A stretch of 64,000 bases of DNA, taken from contig JAHIVC010000023.1 in assembly GCA_018816945.1 (NCBI GenBank), positions 16,896 through 80,895 on the forward strand, read 5' to 3'. Made by a program: the position numbers and the translations under genes. This document shows positions 9,763 to 16,576 of this stretch, in pieces (the first letter of the stretch is position 1; each line of letters begins with the position of its first letter). The stretch comes from Bacteroidota bacterium. Its GTDB lineage: Bacteria > Bacteroidota > Bacteroidia > Bacteroidales > GCA-2711565. The notes beneath the pieces were generated by a model. It was not told the DNA's origin. It worked only from the letters and a program-made list of their open reading frames with translations, and made no database searches.

Positions 9763-9800
9763 AAAGAAAGGCCGGTTTTATCCGGCCTTTCTTTATTTTG
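9763..9800 (+). terminator. Strong rho-independent terminator
   Basis: A perfect 13-bp stem (9763-9775 with 9782-9794, core AAAGGCCGG/CCGGCCTTT) and a 6-base loop run into a T-rich tract. It ends transcription of the BNR protein gene. Confidence 0.9.
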
Positions 9801-9861
9801 GCATACATAGCGAAAATTTAAAGTCTGTGACGAATGCTATTAAAATGCGTTGGGGAGCCTG

Positions 9862-9877
9862 CCTGCCTGCAGGCAGG
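9862..9877. repeat. GC-rich palindrome CCTGCCTGCAGGCAGG
   Basis: A perfect 16-bp palindrome in an otherwise AT-rich spacer. Near copies of the same CCTGCC/GGCAGG core occur at 29851-29870, 38668-38686, 44209-44226, 44266-44294 and 44431-44445, so it is a dispersed, REP-like family. Confidence 0.75.
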
Positions 9878-9993
9878 TTGCGGGTTGCTTTCCTGTCAAG
9901 TTACACAGAAGTTGAAGCGGGGTAGAAAGCTTGCATAACCACTTAAACCCATATTGCATATAGCCTTTGCTAGGAGTTCGTTGTTCTTGTTTA

Positions 9994-10140
9994 TCAAACA
10001 TTTAAAGTACCTATATAGTAATTAAATTCGTCCATATCTTCATCATCTAAAAAGTCTACCGTGTGATTTTCATTCTCTTTTATCCGGCAGGAACTGATAA
10101 TGAAAAGTAATGATATCAGTGGAAGAAATAACTTCTTCAT
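9994..10140 (-). CDS. Small lipoprotein, 48 aa
   Basis: The minus strand encodes 48 residues from the ATG at 10140 to a TGA at 9994-9996. The N terminus is a classic lipoprotein signal (MKKLFLPLISLLFIISSC, lipobox Cys18), followed by about 30 acidic residues (DFLDDEDMDEF). It begins 6 bases after the stop of the hybrid histidine kinase gene and is probably read from the same transcript. The lipobox and tight spacing support a real gene; function is unknown. It may be an accessory or feedback protein for the kinase, which is only an inference. Confidence 0.6.
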   Translation of the reverse strand: MKKLFLPLISLLFIISSCRIKENENHTVDFLDDEDMDEFNYYIGTLNV

Positions 10141-10146
10141 AAAAAT

Positions 10147-12075
10147 TTAATTGAGAAAATACTTCGAGATAATTGCCAAAAGCGCATCTTTTTTAGTAGG
10201 TTTGGAAATATAATCGTTACAACCCGCTTCAAGTGCCTTTTCTTTATCCCCCGGCATAGCATAAGCTGTTTGAGCGATAATAATGACGTCACGATTAAAT
10301 TCGCGAATTGCCCGTGTAGCTTCATAACCATTCATTATAGGCATCTTGATGTCCATCAATATTAAATCTAATTTTTCATTCTGACAGATTTTTATAGCAT
10401 CTACTCCTGTCTGAACATGATAGATTTTTTTGCAGTTATCTTTCACTATTGCAGTCAGATAAGCATCCGAACTCTCCTGATCTTCTGCAATCAATAATGT
10501 GATTTGTTTTAATTTATTCATGGCACTTTTATTTATGGCAATGTCTTCTTTGTCTTTGTGATGCTTGGTATATTTATAAGGTAAGCTGAAATAAAATTCT
10601 GAACCTTCTCCTTCTTCTGAATGAACCCAAATTTTCCCTTTGAGCATTTTAACATAAGATTTGGTGATAGAAAGACCTAACCCTGCTCCTTCATATAAAC
10701 TCGATAAGCTTGAATCGACTTGAACAAATCGATCAAATATTATTTTTAATTGGTTTTTAGGGATTCCTATACCTGAGTCAATTATAAAAAATTTAAGCTC
10801 GTTATCAAATTCCTCGTATCCCATTTCAATAAATCCTTCGTCAGTATATTTTATCGCATTTTTAAGCAATTTGTTGAATATAGCATACAACTTTTCTTTA
10901 TCAGTTTGGATTAAGATGTCGGATTTTGGTTTGTTTTTAAAGATAAATTTCAACCCTTTACTTTCAATTTCCGGTAAAAACAAATTGAATATATCTTGCA
11001 TTTGTTCGTTAATATTTACTTCCGAAAGATCAACTTTTACATATCCTGCTTCTATTGTCGAAACATTTAATAAATCATTAATAATGTTCAGCATTCTTTC
11101 ACCGCTACTCTCAATCACCTCAATGTATTTATCCCTTTCTTCTCCGGTTAAATCTTTTTCCTTAAGCAAATCTGCAAACCCCAGAATGCCATTCATCGGT
11201 GTACGTATTTCATGACTCATATTAGCCAAAAATGAAGACTTTAAACGATCGCTTTCTTCAGCTTTTTCTTTGGCAATAATCAGACTTTTTTCAATTTTCT
11301 TTCGAATTTTAATCTCCTCAATAAGATTTTGATTACGTTCGTCAAGTAATTTTGTGCGATCTATTACTTGTTCCTCCAAACCTTGATTAATTTTTGTTAT
11401 TTCATCTTGCTTCTCGGCCAGTAATATTCTTTGATTGAAATCAAGGCGTTTCAAAAATTCGATATTATATAAAGCCAACATGCTAATAACATGAGCCGAG
11501 ATAAAGAATGCACCTGCAACTAATAAGTGCCCAAACTGTGTATCTGTTGAATCATAAAAAATAAAAATGGCAATACTATAGATAAGGGTCAGTATAATTC
11601 CTGCTATAGTCGCAGGAAGAAACCTAAGGTGAATAAAAAAATATCCAGCCATAATTACCAAAAACATTCCTCCATAATAATATAAATTATTAGGATTTCG
11701 TAGTAACATATATATAATGCCGCTACCACCTGCAATAAAGCTTATTGATAGAAGTGTCTGCCAGATATTTCTGAAATATTTGTGAAATGAAAAAAGAAAA
11801 ACTCCTGATAATATAGGTATTACGATTAAATACCTTATGATGTGGAATTCTTTTATAAATTCTTCAGAAGTTATTAAATCTAAGTATCCAAAGGCAGCAT
11901 AGAGCAGTGAAACTGTTATAAATGAGATTCGAAATGGTATGAGTGAATTCTTAAAATAGTCTTGCCTGAATTTGGCTTCAATATTTTTGTTGAAGAAGTT
12001 TAAGGTGATCTTATTTATATTCAAATCAATATTGATATTCCGAATATTATTATTGATTCCGGGAATTTTAATCAT
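10147..12075 (-). CDS. Hybrid sensor histidine kinase/response regulator
   Basis: This 642-residue membrane kinase has about six transmembrane helices between residues 45 and 205, a coiled coil (210-280), a HisKA domain with the phospho-accepting His288 (SHEIRTPMNG), an HATPase domain with N box (NKLLKNAIKY, from 401), DSGIGIP (433) and GAGLGLS (463), and a C-terminal receiver domain with phospho-accepting Asp575 (MDIKMP) and the conserved Lys in SKPTKK. No DNA-binding domain is present, so the signal must go to another protein through phosphorelay. The membrane sensor resembles MASE-type domains; its ligand is unknown. A 48-aa lipoprotein gene follows closely. Confidence 0.88.
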   Translation of the reverse strand: MIKIPGINNNIRNINIDLNINKITLNFFNKNIEAKFRQDYFKNSLIPFRISFITVSLLYAAFGYLDLITSEEFIKEFHIIRYLIVIPILSGVFLFSFHKYFRNIWQTLLSISFIAGGSGIIYMLLRNPNNLYYYGGMFLVIMAGYFFIHLRFLPATIAGIILTLIYSIAIFIFYDSTDTQFGHLLVAGAFFISAHVISMLALYNIEFLKRLDFNQRILLAEKQDEITKINQGLEEQVIDRTKLLDERNQNLIEEIKIRKKIEKSLIIAKEKAEESDRLKSSFLANMSHEIRTPMNGILGFADLLKEKDLTGEERDKYIEVIESSGERMLNIINDLLNVSTIEAGYVKVDLSEVNINEQMQDIFNLFLPEIESKGLKFIFKNKPKSDILIQTDKEKLYAIFNKLLKNAIKYTDEGFIEMGYEEFDNELKFFIIDSGIGIPKNQLKIIFDRFVQVDSSLSSLYEGAGLGLSITKSYVKMLKGKIWVHSEEGEGSEFYFSLPYKYTKHHKDKEDIAINKSAMNKLKQITLLIAEDQESSDAYLTAIVKDNCKKIYHVQTGVDAIKICQNEKLDLILMDIKMPIMNGYEATRAIREFNRDVIIIAQTAYAMPGDKEKALEAGCNDYISKPTKKDALLAIISKYFLN

Positions 12076-12320
12076 TTTTAGGTCTTAATTCATCGCTAAA
12101 GATATTAAAATAAGTTCTTTGGAAAATTAAATAAATAAAAAAACTGCAAACATGCTTTCGAACATTAAAAGTACATCCTGAATAGTCTAGACAAAAAAGG
12201 AAGTAAATATATCCTACTATTTGATCCCGCGAAGACGAATTCTTAGGCAGGATCTCAAGGCTATTTTACCCACAGCCTGCAAGGAGGTTTATTTATATGT
12301 TGTTTGTATTTTTTGCAATA

Positions 12321-13922
12321 CTACTCAATCGTGAAAAGCCTTAGGATATTTTCAACAGAAATAACTTCATCCGCCTTGGCGACTTCAACTACCTTAAAAT
12401 GATGATTTATAATCTCAACATCTGTTGAGTTTTTGCTCTTTGATTTGAATCCTCTTTGCTCAATAATATTTTTTAAATTTTCTTCTGTAAGCTGAGAATT
12501 AGATTTGACATATAAAGTGAGATAAACCGGACATCCAAATTCAGTTTGCATGCCAATAATATCTGCCTGTTCTGCCAGTATGCCTCTCAGATTTTCAGTA
12601 TCCAACTGATCCAGAAAATTATCAATACGGATTTTATAAACAATAAGATGGTCATCATTCAAATCAATTTCCTGTAACCGAACCTTAGCCGGGGTAAAAA
12701 TCCATTCCCTGATTTTAAGGGTATCGGTCATGTCAGGAGCATACCAAATTTTTACCGTAAAAGTGCCGACATAAGTATCTATTCCATAAACTCCATCCAT
12801 ATCGTACATGTGATTCGAAAATGCAACCGAACTGCCATAGCATTTAATTGTTTTCAAATCGTGAATAGTATATATCTCCATCTCCGATTTCGTTTCAGGT
12901 TCGGCCCAATATTCACTCAAGGTTGGCAATTCGAATGATTTACCCAATACAAGTCCTGCAATAATTAAAATAACAACAATGATTGCGGGCCACCATTTTC
13001 TTCCTTTTCTGTTGATTGCCAAAGCGCCTTTTTCTGGACACACTTGCAGGCAATCGGCACATAAATGGCAGTCGATATGTTTTATAACAGTTTCCTTTGA
13101 GACTTGAATGGCTTGGGGGCATGCTTTATCACATAATTTACAACTGGTGCATATTTTAGCATCTCGTTTCACCTTTAATAATGGGAAAATCCTGCTTTGC
13201 ATCGTGTAAAGCTCAAATATATAAGCTATGGCACAAAGAAATGCCAATGGCCAAATAAAACTGATATTTATTACGTAAACATTAAGAAGCAGGTAAATTC
13301 CCAGAATACTTACAGTGAGGGTAAAATACCTGAAAATACTTGATAGTGCTCCGAGTGGACAAAGGTATTTACACCATAAAAGCCGTATAAAAATAGATCC
13401 AATAATTACTAATAGGATGGCACCTATGGCCATCATTACATTCACATCGGGATTAAAACCGGAAGCAACTGCATAATAAGGGCAGAACCACTTGCAGAAC
13501 AATTCACTCGATTCAACAGTGAAGTAAACAGTGATAAAGAGTAAGCCATACTTCAGCGATCTTAAAATTTTATCGGTGACACCGGTAATTGTGTAACGCA
13601 TTTTAAATTTATCTCCAATTTTACCTAACCATTCTGAAATTGATCCGATGGGACAAATAAAAGAACAAAACAATTTACTAAATAGGATAATGGCTATAAC
13701 GAATATCAACCCCATCGCAATTTGAGCACTGGTCATGGTACAAGCCAGGGTATCGTTTACCAAAAAACTAGTCAATGCCTGAATCCCTCCAAATGGGCAA
13801 TAAGCTTCAAAATCTGCTAAATAATTAGGGTTAATAAATAAACTAATTCCCATGTAAATTAATAATGAAAAAATTATTAGCTGGATGCTTAGTCTGTAAG
13901 GATTGGTTTTAATCTTTTTCAT
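12321..13922 (-). CDS. Membrane polyferredoxin (NapH/CcoG-like 4Fe-4S protein) with C-terminal HMA-like region
   Basis: This 533-residue protein has an N-terminal membrane part (residues 10-245) with cysteine pairs at the helix ends: CPFGG (42), FCSFICP (86, 90), FCKWFCP (143, 147) and WCKYLCP (184, 188). Two classic 4Fe-4S clusters follow (Cys258/261/264/268 and Cys285/288/291/295). This is the layout of NapH/NosR/CcoG-type electron-transfer proteins. After another helix (310-327), residues 350-400 and 430-515 look like heavy-metal-associated (HMA) folds, the first with a single Cys361 (KCYGSS) instead of CxxC. It probably moves electrons across the membrane, possibly in metal or thiol chemistry. 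It lies just downstream of the Cys-repeat protein gene, on the same strand. Confidence 0.75.
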   Translation of the reverse strand: MKKIKTNPYRLSIQLIIFSLLIYMGISLFINPNYLADFEAYCPFGGIQALTSFLVNDTLACTMTSAQIAMGLIFVIAIILFSKLFCSFICPIGSISEWLGKIGDKFKMRYTITGVTDKILRSLKYGLLFITVYFTVESSELFCKWFCPYYAVASGFNPDVNVMMAIGAILLVIIGSIFIRLLWCKYLCPLGALSSIFRYFTLTVSILGIYLLLNVYVINISFIWPLAFLCAIAYIFELYTMQSRIFPLLKVKRDAKICTSCKLCDKACPQAIQVSKETVIKHIDCHLCADCLQVCPEKGALAINRKGRKWWPAIIVVILIIAGLVLGKSFELPTLSEYWAEPETKSEMEIYTIHDLKTIKCYGSSVAFSNHMYDMDGVYGIDTYVGTFTVKIWYAPDMTDTLKIREWIFTPAKVRLQEIDLNDDHLIVYKIRIDNFLDQLDTENLRGILAEQADIIGMQTEFGCPVYLTLYVKSNSQLTEENLKNIIEQRGFKSKSKNSTDVEIINHHFKVVEVAKADEVISVENILRLFTIE

Positions 13923-14011
13923 ATTGGAAATACTGATGAGGGGAGTGGATTAGAAAAATCCCCGACTAAAACATGGCCGGGGATCTATTATTGAGAATTC
14001 GCTTAGAGCTA

Positions 14012-14338
14012 TTACTTTTTCTTGGCTTCTGTTTTAACCGCTGTTTTAGCTTTATCACAAGTGGCCGCTTTATCACAGGTGGCTGCTTTATCGCAAGTTC
14101 CTGTTTTATCACAAGTGGCTGCTTTATCACAGGTGGCTGCATTGGCACAAGTTGTTGTTTTTTTCTCTAAACATGTAGCAGCAGTTGGGCATGTTGCACA
14201 TTTTGATGAAACTTCTTTTTTTGCTTGTTCGGTTTTCGCTTTTTTAACAATTTTTTTCTGATCCTGAGCAACTACATTTGCAACTAAAAAGAAGGATAAA
14301 AAAGTAATGCTGATAAATAATACAATTTGTTTTTTCAT
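14012..14338 (-). CDS. Secreted Cys-hexad-repeat protein (AATCDK repeats), unknown function
   Basis: This 108-residue protein has a signal peptide (cleavage near ...VVAQ, residue 25), a Lys-rich stretch, and then nine cysteines (47, 50, 56, 64, 70, 76, 82, 88, 94). The last six are exactly six residues apart, in units AATCDK/TGTCDK. The DNA shows this as an 18-bp tandem repeat. The frame is supported by the signal peptide; the open frames on the opposite strand are shadows of the repeat. Regular cysteines suggest metal binding or repeated thiol/disulfide chemistry. The gene is followed after about 90 bases by the polyferredoxin gene and is divergent from a two-component system. No known family was recognised. 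Confidence 0.75.
   Translation of the reverse strand: MKKQIVLFISITFLSFFLVANVVAQDQKKIVKKAKTEQAKKEVSSKCATCPTAATCLEKKTTTCANAATCDKAATCDKTGTCDKAATCDKAATCDKAKTAVKTEAKKK
14051..14158 (-). repeat. 18-bp coding tandem repeat, six units
   Basis: Units start at 14051, 14069, 14087, 14105, 14123 and 14141 (TTTATCACAAGTGGCTGC type on the plus strand); the last is degenerate. Near-identity between units suggests copy number may vary between strains, which would change the cysteine count of the encoded protein by one per unit. Confidence 0.85.
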
Positions 14339-14367
14339 ATCTATGGTTTTAAAATTTATTTATGATC

Positions 14368-14375
14368 CAAAAATA
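14368..14375 (-). promoter_or_regulatory. Putative -7 box (TATTTTTG) for the Cys-repeat gene
   Basis: CAAAAATA on the plus strand reads TATTTTTG on the minus strand, about 30 bases before the ATG at 14338. It lies between that gene and the direct repeats at 14419-14454. Confidence 0.4.
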
Positions 14376-14418
14376 ACACATTGATTTTAGTTAACAGGTT
14401 AACTATATGTTAAATGAG

Positions 14419-14454
14419 GTTATAGCGATGTTATTTTATGTTATAGCGATGTTA
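14419..14454 (+). promoter_or_regulatory. Perfect 15-bp direct repeat, likely response-regulator operator
   Basis: GTTATAGCGATGTTA occurs at 14419-14433 and again at 14440-14454, an exact 21-base period (two helical turns), in the divergent promoter region. OmpR-type regulators bind as head-to-tail dimers to such direct repeats, and the adjacent operon encodes one, so autoregulation plus control of the Cys-repeat/polyferredoxin genes is likely. Further GTTAA-like half sites lie just upstream (14390-14410). Confidence 0.6.
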
Positions 14455-14482
14455 ATATTTTAGCCGTTAGTCAAAATCTTTT

Positions 14483-14490
14483 TAATTTTG
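14483..14490 (+). promoter_or_regulatory. Putative -7 box (TAATTTTG) abutting the kinase start codon
   Basis: TAATTTTG fits TAnnTTTG, with a weak -33-like TTTA at 14459-14462 (20-base spacer). Only four bases separate it from the ATG at 14495, which would make the mRNA leaderless. Confidence 0.4.
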
Positions 14491-14494
14491 ACAC

Positions 14495-15733
14495 ATGAAG
14501 AAGATGAAATTCCAATTGGTTTTATTGATTATTACTATATTTTGCCTGTCAGGATTGGTGGGAATTCAAATTAATTGGATCCTCAAACAAGCCAATTTAC
14601 AAGAACAAGAATTTAATAGAGATGTCAAAAAGGCCTTAATAAGCATAGAAAAAAATCTTGAAGGTATCAGCGAATGTCCTTTTACAAATAAAACAGAAAA
14701 TAATTGCATGGCATTGCTCAATACCTTTAAACAAGCGATTAATCTTGATTCCCTCATTACCCACGATTTAAATTATCACGGGATAGATTTGGATTATGAA
14801 TATGGCATCGTGAATGTAAAGTTGGATAATTACTGGAGCGCACAAAAGGGTACAACGGTGACGGTAGATCTGGCCCAGGGACTACATGAATCAGGGTATG
14901 AGCTAAAGATTAATTTTCCGAAAAAAAGCGATTTTGTTTTTGCGCAGATTGGTTATGCTTTTATTAGTTCATTGCTTTTAATTATCCTTGTGGTTGTTTC
15001 CTTCATGCTTATTTTCAGATATTATAAAAGAGAAAAGTCGCTTACAGAGCGGATTCGTGAGTTTGTTAATAACATGACCCATGAATTTAAAACTCCTATA
15101 GCTAATATTGCCTTTGCAAATAGCATGATTTCAAAGCACTCAAAGGTTGAAAATGACTCAAAACTTCAATCCTTTACTCAAATTATTAAAAGTGAGCAAG
15201 CGAAGCTGAACGACCGTGTTGAAAAATTATTGAGTACCTCTTATAGTAATAAAGAGGCAATAAAAGAGTTTGAAAAATTGGATTTGTCGGTTTTGATTCA
15301 AGAAATTATTAGTTCAAATCAGGTACAGATATTGAATAAAAATGGAAAGATCAATTTTTTCGAATACGGCGATGATCACATCATTCTAAGTAATAGTAAC
15401 CAACTTCAAATCATTCTGGATAATTTAATAGATAATTCAATTAAATATTGCACCGTTAACCCAGAAATTGATATTACATTGAAATCAAGCGAAAAATATC
15501 ATCTGATTGAGGTAAAAGATAATGGAATTGGAATTTCGCCCGATCAGCAGAAATTGATATTTGATCAATATTACCGCGTGCCAACCGGTGATGTTCATGA
15601 TATCAAAGGATTCGGAATTGGGCTGTATCATGTGAAACGAATTCTGGACCAAATTGGTGGGGAAATTATGGTGAATAGCGAAATAAATAAAGGAAGCCAA
15701 TTTATCGTTAAATTGCCTAACCATAGAAAATAA
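14495..15733 (+). CDS. Sensor histidine kinase of an OmpR-type two-component system
   Basis: This 412-residue kinase has two transmembrane helices (residues 8-28 and 150-175) enclosing an extracytoplasmic sensor of about 120 residues with two cysteines (Cys61 and Cys71). The cytoplasmic part holds HisKA with His196 (MTHEFKTPIAN) and an HATPase domain (DNLIDNSIKY, DNGIGISP, GFGIGLY). It resembles the RprX type of Bacteroides. The response regulator gene begins 14 bases later. The two sensor cysteines are notable because the divergent genes encode a Cys-repeat protein and a polyferredoxin, so redox or metal sensing is a reasonable guess. Confidence 0.87.
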   Translation: MKKMKFQLVLLIITIFCLSGLVGIQINWILKQANLQEQEFNRDVKKALISIEKNLEGISECPFTNKTENNCMALLNTFKQAINLDSLITHDLNYHGIDLDYEYGIVNVKLDNYWSAQKGTTVTVDLAQGLHESGYELKINFPKKSDFVFAQIGYAFISSLLLIILVVVSFMLIFRYYKREKSLTERIREFVNNMTHEFKTPIANIAFANSMISKHSKVENDSKLQSFTQIIKSEQAKLNDRVEKLLSTSYSNKEAIKEFEKLDLSVLIQEIISSNQVQILNKNGKINFFEYGDDHIILSNSNQLQIILDNLIDNSIKYCTVNPEIDITLKSSEKYHLIEVKDNGIGISPDQQKLIFDQYYRVPTGDVHDIKGFGIGLYHVKRILDQIGGEIMVNSEINKGSQFIVKLPNHRK

Positions 15734-15747
15734 CCACGACTGTGCAA

Positions 15748-16455
15748 ATGAAACCAAGGATACTAATTGTTGAAGATGACGTTAATCTGGGATTCCTGCT
15801 GGTTGAGTATCTGGAGTCGAATGGTTTTGAAGTTAAGCTGTATATTGATGGTGTTGCCGGTCTGAACGGTTTCAGGATGGGAACCTACGACCTTTGTATT
15901 ATCGATATCATGTTACCCAAGATGGATGGCTTTAGTTTGATCAAAGAGATTAAGATGCTTGATAAACATATTTCGATCATCATCTTATCCGCCCGTTCAT
16001 TGAAAGAGGACAAACTAAAAGGATTTGATATTGGTGTTGATGATTATATTACCAAGCCATTCGATGAAGAAGAGCTTGTTTGCAGGATAAATGCCGTTTT
16101 AAACCGAAAACAAAAACCTGACCCGTCGAAGCAGGCTAATTTATCAAAAGTTTCGGTTGGAGATTATAGTTTCGATCCACTTAATCAGGTACTATCGTTG
16201 AACTCGAATAAGTATCGTTTGACTTTTAAGGAGAATAAAATTCTGCAATTACTAAGCATGTCAAAAAATGAACTGGTAAAACGGGATGAGATCATGGAGC
16301 AGGTTTGGGGCGATTCGAATTATTCTACCGGCAGAAGCCTTGACGTATTCATTTCAAAATTAAGAAACTACCTTAAAAAGGATCCTAAAATAAAAATTTC
16401 GACAATTCCATCAGTAGGATACATCCTGGAAGAGAATGCGGACATTGGTTCGTGA
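15748..16455 (+). CDS. OmpR/RprY-type response regulator
   Basis: This protein of about 235 residues has a receiver domain (Asp10/Asp11, phospho-accepting Asp53 in IIDIMLP, Lys103 in ITKPF) and a C-terminal winged-helix DNA-binding domain (residues 135-230, ending in the usual ISTIPSVGYILE). A GTG at 15742 would add two residues, but the ATG at 15748 (MKPRILIVEDD) matches the family. It pairs with the kinase directly upstream and is the probable binder of the 21-base-spaced direct repeats at 14419-14454. Confidence 0.88.
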   Translation: MKPRILIVEDDVNLGFLLVEYLESNGFEVKLYIDGVAGLNGFRMGTYDLCIIDIMLPKMDGFSLIKEIKMLDKHISIIILSARSLKEDKLKGFDIGVDDYITKPFDEEELVCRINAVLNRKQKPDPSKQANLSKVSVGDYSFDPLNQVLSLNSNKYRLTFKENKILQLLSMSKNELVKRDEIMEQVWGDSNYSTGRSLDVFISKLRNYLKKDPKIKISTIPSVGYILEENADIGS

Positions 16456-16534
16456 TTAAGTTGCTGGTTGCTGGTTGCTAATGCGGCAAAACCTACATTC
16501 TTCATTCTTCATTTAGCATTCCTACCCGAACGTT

Positions 16535-16547
16535 CCGTTCTGAACGG
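16535..16547. repeat. Small GC-rich palindrome CCGTTC-T-GAACGG
   Basis: A 6-bp perfect palindrome with a 1-base centre, embedded in a wider CCCG...CGGG context between two convergent genes. It may be a decayed REP-like unit or weak bidirectional terminator. The spacer before it carries a GTTGCTG-type tandem word. Confidence 0.35.
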
Positions 16548-16576
16548 GCGGGCAACATTGGCCAATAACAAGTGAT

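Noticed and set aside
9895..9992. A true integron attC site
   Set aside because: The ends do not match RYYYAAC/GTTRRRY and no integrase gene is visible, so it is kept only as an unexplained spacer.
10871..11215. 114-codon plus-strand frame inside the hybrid kinase gene
   Set aside because: Antisense shadow of the conserved HisKA/HATPase region.
13973..14261. Open frames on the plus strand and an alternative minus frame across the Cys-repeat region
   Set aside because: They are shadows of the 18-bp tandem repeat; only the 14012-14338 minus frame has a signal peptide and a promoter candidate.
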